Assembly: GCA_031763025.1 (NCBI GenBank)
Contig: JASSKH010000007.1
Location: 13,064,454 to 13,128,453 of the forward strand
DNA length: 64,000 nt
Source of the DNA: Macrocystis pyrifera
Lineage: Eukaryota; Sar; Phaeophyceae; Laminariales; Laminariaceae
Reading direction: 5' to 3'
Position 1 is the first letter of the stretch. Each line of letters starts with the position of its first letter. Shown here piece after piece: positions 36,501 to 48,200 of the stretch. Below the pieces are notes generated by a model. The model saw only the letters and a program-made list of their open reading frames with translations. It ran no database searches and was not told where the DNA came from. Position numbers and translations under genes: made by a program.

Positions 36501-37635
36501 CTTGTCAACGCGCCTTTCAACGCTTTCTCAGCAACTCATCGCTGCCGTGCTCGCACTCGTATGATATGTACTCGCACAGAGCTGAAAACTGGTGAACTGG
36601 TATGGGTGCGAGTGCTGAGGCAGACAGCCTGCAGCAGCAAAACTCGTGATTACGTGATTACTGGTCCAATGAAAGCGGTGGAACTGCATCGCCCACACGA
36701 GCATACAGCATACATGCATCATACCCTCGAGGTGAAGATGACGTCCTTGAGTTTGATGTTCATCCAGCTGTCACAGTTGTCGAGCCGCCCGTTGTAGGTG
36801 TCGCCATTCTTAAGCTCCACCAGCATGGGCTGGCCTTGCGCCGTCTTCAGCAGCGAGAGAGGAAGCTGGCGGAGGAGTCAGGTAGAGCAGGGTGGGGTAG
36901 GGTAGGGTAGGGTAAGGTGGGGTGGGTTGGGGCATGGCATGCGGCATGACTGGAGGGAACGAGAGTGTTCGGGCGTTTGGGCTGCTCCTTGCTGCTGCTG
37001 CTGCTGCTGCATTCGAAGTTGTGTAAGTATTGTTCGGTTGTTGGTTGTCCGCGCGCGAGACGAGGGTGTGACAGGTTAGACCGAGCCAGCGGCACTCCTA
37101 GCGCAGTCGGCCCTCAAAAACTTCTGTCTGTCGCAGGTAGTAACGGGTAGCTGTTCTATCTAAAGTTGGCGATCATGTACAAGAGTACCTGCACCGCAAA
37201 TTGCTTCGGTCAATAGTATAAACTTCATCGATCCAGAGGGAGAGGGAGGTTGTTGGGCGAAACGCGGCGATCAGAATTCCAGATACAGGCAGTAGTGTGG
37301 CGCGAATGGGGGACGGTCTGCCGCGTCGTCTCTGCAACGGGGGAAGGCAAACCTTTCACTCACGCAAGGGTGATACATGGCGCACGGACAGTAATATCTC
37401 CGCGGTGCCCTCGGCACCATTTGGCGCTGGCCGCGTACAGATGGATCCTACCCAAGAGCTCATCGCACAACAATGCTACCACTGCTTGTGAACGATTTTT
37501 GAAAAGGCACAGCAGGTCTATGAAAGATGTGGTAGTTCCAGACGTATCGGGGGATTCGAAGATAAAATCTTGCGGAGTTCGAGTGCAGAGAAAGCTGCAA
37601 GGGTAGAAGGCATCGTGCAGCGGATGTCTCACCAT
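30332..37635 (-). CDS. LSM4: LSM4, U6 snRNA-associated Sm-like protein
   Basis: Subunit of the Lsm1-7 and Lsm2-8 rings, acting in mRNA decay and U6 snRNA stability. Minus-strand exons: probable start exon contributing only ATG (37635-37633, followed by a GTGAGA donor), 36865-36725 ([20 protein letters not shown], then Sm1: [20 protein letters not shown]), 31752-31635 ([27 protein letters not shown]: Sm2) and 30557 onward ([15 protein letters not shown]). Junction phases agree (0, 0, 1). The order is that of LSM4 rather than SmD3 ([12 protein letters not shown]). The RGG tail is out of frame at a 9-G run (separate entry). Its end is unclear: a GTGAGA donor at 30331-30326 would end the exon at 30332, or the RGG frame runs on to a stop near 30126. 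The 5-kb intron 31753-36724 holds several MITEs. The ATG-only first exon is inferred from phase and from the family start MLPLSLLK. Confidence 0.86.
30895..31098. mobile_element. MITE family 1, compound of two copies
   Basis: TTACGGGGGACCATGGTAAA starts at 30895, and a second inverted-repeat start TTACGGGGGTCCGTAG lies at about 30994. The unit ends ACTATGGTCCCCCGTAA at 31098. One copy appears joined to or inserted into the end of another. Intronic in LSM4. Confidence 0.85.
32143..32347. mobile_element. MITE family 1, second compound
   Basis: TTAGGGGGGACCATAGTAAA begins at 32143. A first right end CCCCCGTAA occurs at about 32240, a second left end ATACGGGAGTCCGTAG follows at once, and the final right end TGGTCCCCCGTAA is at 32347. 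Two adjacent copies sit in the LSM4 intron. Confidence 0.85.
33372..33475. mobile_element. MITE family 1, single copy
   Basis: AACGGGGGACCATAGTAAAT to ACTATGGTCCCCCGTAA, about 104 bp, with TA on each outer side (GCTA-CAAC and GTAA-TAGC). The internal part is A/T-rich and lacks coding capacity. Intronic in LSM4. Confidence 0.88.
33497..33710 (-). mobile_element. MITE family 2 (GGCCCGCCA termini), copy 2
   Basis: Reverse-oriented relative of 3810-4012; both ends read GGCCCGCCA inward. The two copies share long internal stretches, such as CTCACTTTTTGGAGAAC and AACTCTACACTAAATCC on the appropriate strand. It lies only 20 bp from a family 1 MITE. Confidence 0.75.
34891..34995 (-). repeat. Poly(C)-bounded repeat, truncated copy between G-runs
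   Basis: G-rich run at 34891-34907, then TGTACTCATTATCATGCATG and the reverse 3' part of the repeat to about 34985, then ten G. It is truncated at its 5' end but still flanked on both sides by the homopolymer. Confidence 0.88.
35316..35419. mobile_element. MITE family 1, single copy
   Basis: TTACGGGGGATCATAGTAAA to ACTATGGGCCCCCGCGTTA, about 104 bp, preceded by TA. The right end carries a small CG insertion. Intronic in LSM4. Confidence 0.85.
35437..35570. repeat. CAG/CAA triplet cluster
   Basis: CAG and CAA triplets dominate both 35437-35480 and 35540-35567. The poly-Gln readings have no splice support, and the region is an intron of the minus-strand LSM4 gene. Confidence 0.85.
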
Positions 37636-40362
37636 GTTTTATGCAGCCCAAGACCCAAGAGCCAGGGTGGTGTCTTCAGGCTCGATCTCGGATGTTCGTT
37701 TTGCACCTCACACAAACTCACACACCGCGCAAGGGTTACGTATAGATTATCAGAGGCGTTGTTCAAACGGCAGAATTGCTTTTCAACGAGACAGGAGTAC
37801 TGCTGTGTTCAGCCGCAGGAGGTGTCTGCATGAGATACTGGCAAGAGCTGGTATCTACTAGCTGCAGCTCATCATGTCTAATACAGGGCGTAGGTCTCGG
37901 GGAGCCGCGAGGTTCAACAAGCCGAAACATGCGTGGCTCATCTTCTGCTTCTTTGGGGTGAGTTTCTTGATTTGTTCGTTGTTTTCATTGGTATGGTGAC
38001 ATTGCAAGACCAGTCCACGCGGTTGGTCCGACGCCTGCTCCGAGCTCTTGAATCTCTCGTATCGCTACCCAGCCCATCGTGTCTGCTGACTGTTACGCGG
38101 CACGTGAATTAGAGCCTGGTCGTTGGTAGTGAGTTGGACGGAGAGTGCGGGTAATCGCGACCGCAATCAGCGGCGGAGCATCCTGTTTCTTGGTACTGGT
38201 GTACTTGAAAACGTACAGATTGTTCTGAAACTTGTCCGGATTATCGACCAGTATGTACGATCGTACATTTACGAGAGCATTAGGTACGGGTCTGCTACTT
38301 TGTAAGGGGGGCAGGAAAGGGCAGGGCTTGCACTGCGGATACATTTGGAACGTGGTCCGTCTCCTGCGTAGAACGACATCCTAGGCGCAAGGCCTTGGAA
38401 TCGCATCGCAAATATGCAACACAGCACGTCGCAGCACTGCCATCACTCGGCCACTACGTGGTCAAACTGCGTTCAGTGTGCAGCTCCGCTATAAATACAT
38501 GTATGGGTATAGAGGCTGAGCCTTGCGCCCTACCGGTACGACGTACCGACGAGTATACCTTGGCGCCTGGTACCTGATACCAGGTATGATATTAAGTACA
38601 GCAGTACGTCGTACGTAGAGCTCTCAACAAGTTTGGGATCTAATTTCGCGGACTTGGCCCCGACGAAGTCGCTGATCGGCGGTGCACTCCCGAGGCCAAC
38701 CCCAAGCGTCTCCTCGTGCAGCCCACCTTGTGCGCTTGGTACACGGCGCTCAGATCCCCCGCTCTCAAGTGCGAAGGGCCAAGTTGGCGTCCGGTCGAGA
38801 TTTCCGTACCCCCAGCCCGCCAGCCCCCCGAACTTCTGGCAGCTTCTGACTTCTGACTTGCTTGCTCGCGTAAGTAGCCTAAGGAGTTAGTTGGCTGCTG
38901 TTGTTGCTGAACAAATCGTCAGACGTGTGTACTGCTGTAGTTCGACTTCGATCGATGGGAAGGCGAGAGCGTCAACTCATCCCCTCAACTTTACTTGCCT
39001 TCTGGCCTGGTGCGGTGGGGCGCGGTCGGATTATTTCACGTGGAGTATTACCAGACAGCAGCATCGGCTCTCCCTTCCTGCTTATCATCGGTCAGCGCAG
39101 CACACGACTTTTCATGGAGAGGCCGAGAAATTGCACGCACGTGCCAGGCTCTTCGGATTCGCACGTAAATTCAATATTGGTACTTGCACGGCGGTTGTAT
39201 GTGTTGGTTGGTATGGTATGGAGGAGTTGCTGTACAACAGCAGTAGATAAGTGCCGGTGTGGCCTATCAGCTATACCGGTATGGCCTACCTGGTACATGG
39301 TACCGAATGGGATCAGGGTGCCAGGTTGCTCCTAGAGAAGGCTGACCTCTTAAGTGGGAGCAGGGTGCCAAATGGGATGAGTCCACTGCGGGGTAACGTA
39401 CCTAATGGGAACATGGTGCCAGGTGGTACAGGAAATTACCAGGTACGTGCAAATCTAAAAGCCTTGCACGTACGTACGTGCAATTTCTCCGCTGGTGCTT
39501 GCATGTGTGTGTGTTTTCACATTAAACCGTCCTTTCTACTGACTACCCGTAGACATCCACCACAACCAGTGCCTGTGGCGATTCTTCGATCCTAGGGAGA
39601 TAAAAGTCCTGTGCCCACGAAACTACGCCACGTCAGTGAGAGATACTACACCAGTACTTTGTTAGGCACTGAGCAGGGTAGACAATTCAACGCCATCTCA
39701 TCATACGAGTAGCGGGTACGACAGGCACGACATACACATTCTATGAAACAGAGAAAACGGAAGAAACACAACAAAAGGCTGAAAACAAAAATTACAAAAA
39801 ACAAATCGAAAGAGAAGAAGGAAAAAGAAAAGAAAAAACTGTCGTGCCCCCCTGCAGAGGATGTGGCAGACACTATAGAATCAGCTAAAAAAAACAATAC
39901 CACTATTAATATATATACAAACATAAAAAGACTAAGGACCAAGCGCAACAAAAAAGATATAAAAAAGCACCCTCCAGGTAGTCGAAGCAGTTTGTGGTAT
40001 TACTCTGTAGTATTAATAGCGTGGCCGGGTTCTACCTACTATAATTGTCGGTCTACAGCAGTAGTACCTTGCTACCCTGTCTCCCGTCTCTGTCCTGCTT
40101 TCATCAACTATGCCCCACCCCCGGGGAGGATGCGTTGGACAATACGAAACATGCAATGTAGGCTCGTCATCCACCAACACACACGCTACAAGACTCCCGT
40201 CACAAGGACCCAAAGGAAGAAATATTAGAAATAATAACATAGGAAAATCACGGAGGATCAAAATGTTTACGCATAAGAAAAAGAAAATGGTATGCATGAG
40301 GAACGCCCTATATAGATAGCCCGCGGGTTGCCAAAAATTGTTCTTAGTTGCCTACTGCCGTA

Positions 40363-40715
40363 GCTGAAAACGCCGAGAGGTACGCCCTATAACCCTTACC
40401 CCAACCCTAACCCTCTACACTACCTCACCCCCTACCCACCTCTGCCCCTAACCCCGAATCATACCCTGGGACGGCTGCATAGGGCATACCAGTAGTGCTT
40501 TTAGATGTACGTATTACAAACACCTCAGCTGTGAGTTGGACCGATCGAGTTGTTGTTACTCAAACTTTGGAATCTACAGGCAGCTATCTATGCTCTACGC
40601 ACCAACCTGAGGGCATGATTCGGCGCAGGGACAGCGATAGGGACGCGGACAGGGGTAGAAGTGGTGTACAGCTTGAGGGTTAGGGTTAGGGCGTGCCTCT
40701 CGGCTTTTTTTCAGC
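40363..40715. mobile_element. TIR element with telomere-like repeats in its arms
   Basis: Left end GCTGAAAACGCCGAGAGG, then TACGCCC, then CCCTAACCC-type repeats (40405-40413). The right end carries GGGTTAGGGTTAGGGCGTGC, then CTCTCGGC, a T-run and CAGC. The ends are inverted repeats of about 40 bp with small differences and are flanked by TA on both sides (40361-40362, 40716-40717). The core has no transposase. It is probably a MITE; the TTAGGG-like units lie in the TIRs. Confidence 0.7.
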
Positions 40716-41687
40716 TAGGGGTTGAAAACGATTTTGTGCCGCCCGAGGGGGGTACAAGTAGGCGAAGCGCTCCCCATGCAAGTATCCTTGCGCGTACACG
40801 TACTTACACGCATGACAAGCGCTTCGCGTAGCGAGCTCCATGATCCATCCAGGAACACAACCCTAACGCCGTATGCATGTACGTCCGTACATACCTGATA
40901 CTCGTTGTGTTATTTTGGTATGTACGAAAGAGAAAGCACAGCACGGCACAGCAGCACCGCAAAAACAATGAAAATGAAAACGAAAATCTGGAAAGAAAAA
41001 GAAAATCCCCGTCCCCTCTGATGTAATGTTTTTCCGCCTGTTTGGAACGCCTTTCGCGGTCAAGAAAAAAGTCGAGCAGCAGAGCTTCTCTCAGCCCCGT
41101 ACGCTGCCCGCCCCTCTCGCGACTACCTCGGCGCCGATTTGATCCTGGTAAAGCTTTCCTCCCTCTCTGCCCCAGTGAACCCCGTCGCACGCCTCGCGTG
41201 AAGCCCGGTGCTCACCATGGCCTTCGTTCGCCAGCTCGACAATGTTGGTGCTCAGACTGCGATACTATCTCTGAAATTCAGCTTGGTCGCAAAAATAAGC
41301 ACCTCTTGATATCATTTTGCAATCCCAAACGACTTGTATAGACTCGTACATATTATATCCAACCCCACACCAGGAGGCCAGACAATGCCCATTCGTGCTT
41401 TCCTCGTGTCTCGAGGCACACGCGACGCCTAGCCACAAAAACAGCGACGGCGCTCCTTCCAGCCCCCCTTCTACCCGCCAGCGCCCGCTGGCACCCGCGA
41501 CGGCGCCGGGCTCGCCTACGGTGCCGTGCTCTGGGTACACGCACGCACACAAAAACAAAAGAAGAAATGGAAAAAAAAAAAAGCTTTCGCCGGCAAGTAT
41601 TAGAAGGAGGCGATGTCGAAGTGGGAGCTCTGGGATGCCAAGGACAGGGCAACCGAGCACGCTCGGGAGAATATAGGTAACTCTATA

Positions 41688-41703
41688 TACCTGGTACCAG
41701 GTA
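41688..41703. repeat. 16-bp perfect palindrome, copy 1
   Basis: TACCTGGTACCAGGTA, self-complementary. An identical copy is at 41919-41934. The half-site TACCTGGTA occurs at many other places in the window (e.g. 24407, 33058, 35866). Confidence 0.9.
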
Positions 41704-41918
41704 AACGAGCAGTGTTTACAACGCAAGGGAAGCTTGCGAGCTTTTTCCAGAAAAAAAAAAAAAACAAACTCTAGACTTCCAATTTCGGACAGTAAAACAA
41801 TATTTAATACTCGTACATACGAAGCAGTTTTTATACTCGTAACGTAGGAGAAGCTTACGATTTTGGTTCCTGAAAAAAAACACAATATTCTACCTGCGGA
41901 GGCGCCCACACAAAATCA

Positions 41919-41934
41919 TACCTGGTACCAGGTA
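41919..41934. repeat. 16-bp perfect palindrome, copy 2
   Basis: Same TACCTGGTACCAGGTA as at 41688, 231 bases downstream, with similar flanks (TA before, AA after). Confidence 0.9.
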
Positions 41935-43271
41935 AAGTATCGAATATACTACCGGGTATGCTTTTTTTGCTGGTTTTGTGCGCTTTTGACCTTAACCCGA
42001 ACCCTAAACCAGGCTAAGGCCCAACCAGAGCGCGGCTTTCGCGGCACGTTTCTGACGGTCTGAAAACAATGTGGGAGACCATCACAAAAATTCTATATTT
42101 TTGGTACTTTATCTGGTACGATTTGGGGGTCAAGATCACGGCAAAGGCTACTTACTGACTTCGGGGGCAAAATGAAAAATCAAACTATTAATATTAATAT
42201 CAATACACTGAAACTCAAAACACGATTGTTGAAGCTGGTTTTGGCGTGTGAGCTGTAGGTCGTGAGATATGGGAGTCATTTGTAGTACTTGGGGGGGGCG
42301 TTGTTGCGTAGGGATTTCAGCGTCAAAAGTAAGATCCTCGTATATTTTGTTCTTTAGACCGTTAATCGGTCAATACGATGAATAATTTGACGCTAGACGT
42401 GCTGACATGATCCGTATCAACAAGGGTCCTTGACAATTGTTTCCTTATGTGAGCTGTACAAGGCTGTTACGAGAAACGCCTGCCAAAGTACTACAACAAT
42501 GTACTGCGCTATTTGGAAACCCTACAGTACGAAGGGAACTATTTGCATGCACGCCAATCATGACTGCGCCATGATTGGAGAATAGTTAAAAACCGAGCTT
42601 TGGCAGGGGTGTTTTTTATGGCCATATGGAAAAGCTTCACGGGCCTCTTTTCATTTTGTTTTTTTCGTCCGTAAGTCCGGGACGAAGTTTCTATTACTAA
42701 AAAATAAAATTCAACCATCTTGAGCAAAAACACTTTTTCGAATACATGTCAAAGTTTTTTTCTTTCTTCTCTTATGTGTCATGAAAAACAGCCTTGACCA
42801 ATTTCGCTTTCCAACTCTTCTCCCACGATGGCGCAACATCATTTTTTTGAAGCCGATAAGTTCCGGCTGTCGCTGGAAACCAGCTCGTAACGTATGTGAT
42901 TTTATCTTGAAGCTCGAACACGCGTATGAAGCTTACTCGTGATGACTGGTGCTGTTGTGCTAGGTGTACGTTGCTGCCGTTCCAGGCTATGTAGTTAGGT
43001 CTCTATTGTTGGTTTTGATCACGGTAAGTAGCTCGTAGCCATACTACTGTACCAATCTAACCCGCGCTCATGAAAAGGCACCAGGAGTCTACAGGTTTAT
43101 ACGATAGGTCTAAATGATGCCAGGTACCAGTATGTAGGTCGGAAAAACAAACCGAACCGAACTTAGTCGGGGTATCCTACCTGGATGACAGCCAGTTCCG
43201 CAATCTATGATCCCGCAACTTTGTACCTTGTATCATATGATACGATGATACGGAGCATCAGGCACCTCGCT

Positions 43272-43432
43272 CCGGCCCGGTCGGGTCCGACCAATCAGGT
43301 GCGATCCGGTCGGGTCCGGCCGATCAGGTCCGATTCGGTCGGGTCCGATCCGGTCGGGTCCGGATCCGATTCGGTCGGGTCGGGTCCGGCCGGTAGGGTT
43401 CGATCCGGTCCGGTCAGGTGGTCAGGTTGCCG
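43272..43432. repeat. CGGTCGGGTCCG short tandem repeat
   Basis: About a dozen imperfect units of CGGTCGGGTCCG/CCGATCAGGT over 160 bases, upstream of the glycosyltransferase. Ser/Gly/Arg-rich readings here are artefacts. Confidence 0.85.
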
Positions 43433-43707
43433 GAAGCCTGATATTCAGGACAAACGGAATGCATCGTTGACGATCGACGGGTCCGCGTCTGTCAGACGAA
43501 ACGAGAAGACGCCCCGAACTCAATTCATTTTCTCTCTCCGTCTTGCTCCCTCCCCCTCCTTCTCTCTCTCTCCCCCCTCCCCCCTCCCCTCCCCCCCCCT
43601 CCCTCGTGGAATTTACGGGCACCATCTGGAAAACCTTTGCTTTGGCGTGACGTGACCGGCCGGGGTGCCACCGCCTCTCTTTGCGAAACCCGCCGGCGGT
43701 GGCACAG

Positions 43708-44832
43708 TTGCTGGCCGTGCTGTGGGTGTCGGTAACCGTCATCCTCATCCCTAAGGAGCTCGCGGACATCAAGGGTAAACTTGCTGGTCTGGGCAACGAA
43801 GACCGTGCGGAGGTCCCGGTTCGTCTGCGGGGGGGCGGGAAACCCATTGAGGGGGATCCGGTGGGTCGTTTTGGGATTTGAAAAGTTGCACCACAGCCGT
43901 CCGTCCCGTCCGAAAGCGGCAGGTGTCTATTGGATGCGTATATACGAGGTGCCGCGGACGTAGCTCTTGCTTTTGTATGGGTGTTGCCGAAGCGTTTGCA
44001 CCTTGTCACGGAAAGTCGTATGATTACCCCCCTCTCTTCCCCCCCGCAAAAAATGTCTGCCTGGTCGGTGAAAACCCGACATGCTCCGTCCCGGCATTTG
44101 TAGGGATGCGAGGGTCTATGGTCATACGACTACGGCCATGCATGAGATCGAGTACATCTCTCCTATCGAGTACACCCCCCCCCCCCCCCCCCCCCGCATG
44201 ACACGAGTACTCCCCCCCCCTCCCCCCCCCCCCACAGACACACGCCCCCACTTGTAACACGTGTTTTGATGGCAGCCGTTGTGGACGAATTTCGTGGCGA
44301 GGGGGCTGCCTCTTCCCTTCGTCTTTTTTCTTACCGTCACTTTTGTGTGATAAGAGCACATTCGTCGGTTGCCCCCCCTCTCCCTAAAAACACGAGCTTA
44401 CGGTAGAGGAGGAGTTCCAATAGAATAGGCTGCCCCCCCCCCCCCCCCCCCCCCCCCTCCACTCCTCGCTCCTCCGTTTTGGGAATATTCGGCAGGATGC
44501 AAACACCGTGGAACACATCGCAGTAAATCGCGCAGGCTCTTCGACTGAACGACAAAAATCCATCGATGGTTGAGAAGCATGAAACCACACGACCCAGCAC
44601 ACACCAGGCATCCCCCCCCCCCCCCCACTTCCCCCCTTTCTTCCCCTCCCCCCCTCTGCTGCGTGGTCGGTGAAATCCCGACGTGCTCAGCCTGGCATTG
44701 GAGGGTTGCAAGGGTCTATGGTCACACGACTACGGCTATGCATGACATAAATACGCCCCCCCCCCCCCCCCCCCCCCCGCTCCGCCTCGGAGAGTCCCGT
44801 TCGCTCGTTCCCCCTCGCCCGAAAAATACGTC

Positions 44833-44867
<35 letters not shown>

Positions 44868-45212
44868 TTTGTTGGCTGTCCTATCCGTCTCGCCGCGCGT
44901 AACGCCGACCGATTGCTATCGCTACCCTCGCCGTCGCTCGCAGGCTGGTGAGATTTCGTCGCTGTTGACGCCGCCGAGGGTGCCGGCACGCGTCCGCCCT
45001 AACAAGAACCGTCCGCGGGAGGAGATCAGCATGGAAACGATCACGTCCAACATGCGGTCGTTTCTCGAGCAGCTCAACTCCGCGTACAAGGGCATGCAAG
45101 GCCCGGTGAGTGTCTCTGCGAAGACGGCGCAGCGATGCCGCCGCCGCCGCTGCCGCTGCTGCTTCCGCTGCCGCCGCCGCTGCCGCTGCTGCTTCCGCTG
45201 CTGCCGCTGCTG

Positions 45213-45259
<47 letters not shown>

Positions 45260-48200
45260 GCTGCCGCTGTTGCCGCCGCCGCTGCTGCTACTGCTGTTGC
45301 TGCTGGTGTGCTCCTGCTGTCACCATTGACTGTTGTTGCTGTGAGGTTGGGGAAAAGCCAACGGGTGATACGTAACCATCCTGTTTTAGTAACAGAGTTT
45401 TGTCTGTGTACCGTGTAGAGCAGACACTCAGCAGCACGAATGTCGTGATGCTGCGAGCTTGTATTGTCACACGAATGAGCTTTGACGGAACCGTACGTGG
45501 ACTGTTGGCGAGGTTGTGGGTCGGGGGCCATCACGCGCGCAGTAGCGTTGCAACTCTAGTTAGTAGTGGCTGCATTGTCAACTATTTGTTCATGTTTTTT
45601 TTTCTATTGGTTGGTGCGTAACCTAAGCGGTCTCTGCCAATCGTCCCCCCCCCTCCCCCCCCGGGAAGAGGAGGAAGTAGACGCACAGATGTGCCCGTGT
45701 GGCAAAGCAATAGAGAGTAGAACTCACATAGTAGGAGAATGTGAAATATACAAGGAGGAACGGGATGTGTTACAAGAGGATATGAGGAAAGTAGACGAAT
45801 GTGACATGGAGGAGTTTGATACAATGAATAGCAGCGAGAAAACGATCGCTATCCTAGGAGATAGATGGTGGCCACAGGAGGCCACACAGGAAGGGGGTAA
45901 GATTAGCAAAAAGTTTCCATGTCATTTATGGAAACAACGTAATGAGCGCCCAATTGTTGGAGGTGTCTCTATTAGGAGTAGGAACGGTGCTCCGTCTCGA
46001 AAGGGATGCGTGGTCAATGGTCAAATGACTAAGGCAAGCAACAAATGAGTACGCCCCCCCCCCCCCCCCCCCCCCCCCCCCCCACCCCCTCGCCCGTGTT
46101 TGCTGTCCTCCACGCACACTTGAACCTTCCCTTTTGAATCTCTCCCTTCCTCCCACCCTCCCCCCCTTCCGCCCCCCCCCTTCCCCTCCCCTCCCTCCCT
46201 TTGCCTCTCCGTTCACCTATATATATATATACCTGATATACATATTTTTTCAGGAGCCGCTAAAAATCTGGGATCTGTACAAGGCTGCGACTGATGAGTG
46301 GCTCATGCCGATGGATAGGTGAGAGCTAGCTATGTAGCCCGATCGACCGACACCTGAACGTTAAGTGTCCATGGGAGGTGGCGAGACCGCAGTCAGTGCG
46401 ACTAAAAGACTCGTAAAAATAGCGGTGTTGCTTATTTTTATTGATATTTTTAAGCGCACAGCCGTGCTGTAGTACCACAGGTTTTTCTTTCGGTAGTCCC
46501 CAGCTCTGTTTTTACCCGCTGTTCAGATCTGCGCTAGATGTAGTGTTTCGGAAACAAGGCGCGTCACACATCGATCCCCATTTGGTTTGACATTCTGTTG
46601 ACGGATATCGGGGCAGGGTACGTTTTCCTGATCTGTAGGACCCAGTATGATCTACAGTAGCTCATGTTTGCTAGATAGGAGCCGTATGGTCTGCCTAAGT
46701 CCTGGACTTGTTTTCCCGGATTGGATCTGCACTATTTACGGGGGGACCATAGTAAATAGGACCTACGGTACACACAAATACCTATATATTTTCCTATTTT
46801 TACTGACAATATTTGGTCTTATTTACTACTGCATGGTCCCCCGTATCACGCAGATCCTGCTCTACATCTCATACCGGCAGGCTAGCGTCTAGGTTTAATC
46901 TATTACGGGGGGCCATAGTAATTAGGACCAGATATTGTTGGTAAAAATATGTAAATATATAGGTTTTGTGTGTGTGTCGTAGGTCCTATTTACTATGGTC
47001 CCCCATAAATAGATAGATCGTCACCTGTCCGACGCGTGAAGTTCTTGGAGTTGCGCGAATAAGTTGTTTGCAATAGCGACAGGGTTGACCCCCCCCCCCC
47101 CCCCCCTCCTCCCCCCCCCCCCCCCCCCCCCTCCGTCCCGGCATTGTAGGGATGCGAGGGTCTATGGTCATACGACTACGGCCATGCATGAGATCGAGTA
47201 CATCTCTCCTATCGAGTACACCCCCCCCCCCCCCCCCGACCACCTCACAGTTGTGGTGGAACTCCCTTGTGCTTCCTGTTCCTCCTCTTACCCCCTCCCC
47301 GCCCCCCTCCACTGCTGTAAGCGGCGTTTTTTTTTTTTGCCTTTTAGCGGTGCAACTCCCCGCTGCTGTACCCTCCTCTTACCCCCCCCCCCCCTTCGTA
47401 TAGGTTGGGTTGGCGTCGGTTGGCAACGACGCTGTAAAACGCGCCAATCGCTGCGTTAGCTAGACAACCATGGTGTTTTTTTTTTTTGGCGGCCACCATC
47501 GCTGGTGGTCGAGTTATTGTAGATCATATTGTGCGGGGTGGAGAACCTTAACTCCGCACAAGGAGGATGGTCGCATCTCGTAGTGTGTAGGTATGGTCAG
47601 GCACCCACGAGGCAGTTTCAATAGCATACCCGTTGCTGTCTCTGGAAGTGGCTACACCTGAAACCAAATCAAAGTACTTGGACGCTGTCATCCATGCATA
47701 CGCAGGAAAAGACACGAGGTGCCGTTTGCGTCACAAGCGATTGTTAGTAGGATGCAGCTCGCCCTTCATGCGCCTCGCCGAACACGTCACGGCGCTTCGC
47801 GTTCGGCGCAAGCAATGCCTGCCTGTTCGGTGAAAACCCGACTTGCCATGCATGACAATGAGCATCCTCCCCCCCCCCCCCCCCCCCTCCCCTCACTGCT
47901 GCAGTGACGTTTCTCATCAGTTCACCTCCCCTCTATTTCCTCCTCCTCTTGCCCCCCGCCCCCCCCCCCCCCCCCCCCGCCCCCTCTCTTCCTCCCCTTA
48001 CCCCCTCACGGTATTGGCGTTGCTCGCCTGTGCAACTCCCCTGTAGCCCCTCTTTTTTTTTATCCTCCCCCCTTCCCGTTGTAGAGACGGGGGTCTACGG
48101 TGGTACGATTACGGCCATGCATGACAATGAGTGCACCCCCCCCCCCCTCCCCCCCCCCCGCCTACCGCCTCCTTATCGTCTTGCCTCTTTTTTACTCGTG

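Larger units (their letters stand above)
37636..43707. other. Intergenic between LSM4 and glycosyltransferase, no gene recognised
   Basis: About 6 kb. It contains a TIR element with telomere-like arms (40363-40715), two copies of a 16-bp palindrome (41688, 41919), an A-rich stretch at 39740-39970 that reads as poly-Lys, and CGGTCGGGTCC repeats (about 43272-43432). The unidentified first exon of the glycosyltransferase should lie here. A short frame at 41613-41676 (MSKWELWDAKDRATEHAREN, followed by a GTAACT donor) looks protein-like, but its phase does not join the exon at 43708. Confidence 0.45.

Noticed and set aside
39743-40228. Lys-rich frame (KRKKHNKRLKTKITKNKSKE)
   Set aside because: A-rich low-complexity DNA; no splice context or homology.
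40375-40460. Chromosome end or true interstitial telomere
   Set aside because: Only a few degenerate units, and they sit within inverted-repeat arms of a TA-flanked element.
41613-41676. Possible first exon MSKWELWDAKDRATEHAREN with a GTAACT donor
   Set aside because: Protein-like, but its phase 1 end does not join the phase 0 exon at 43708; kept only as a note in the intergenic entry.
41265-41909. Frame of 214 codons on the minus strand
   Set aside because: No recognised domain; runs of Phe come from A-runs on the plus strand.
44833-45375. Frame of about 180 codons with poly-Ala and poly-Cys
   Set aside because: Contains a real exon (44944-45105), but its ends are GGC and CTG microsatellites in introns.
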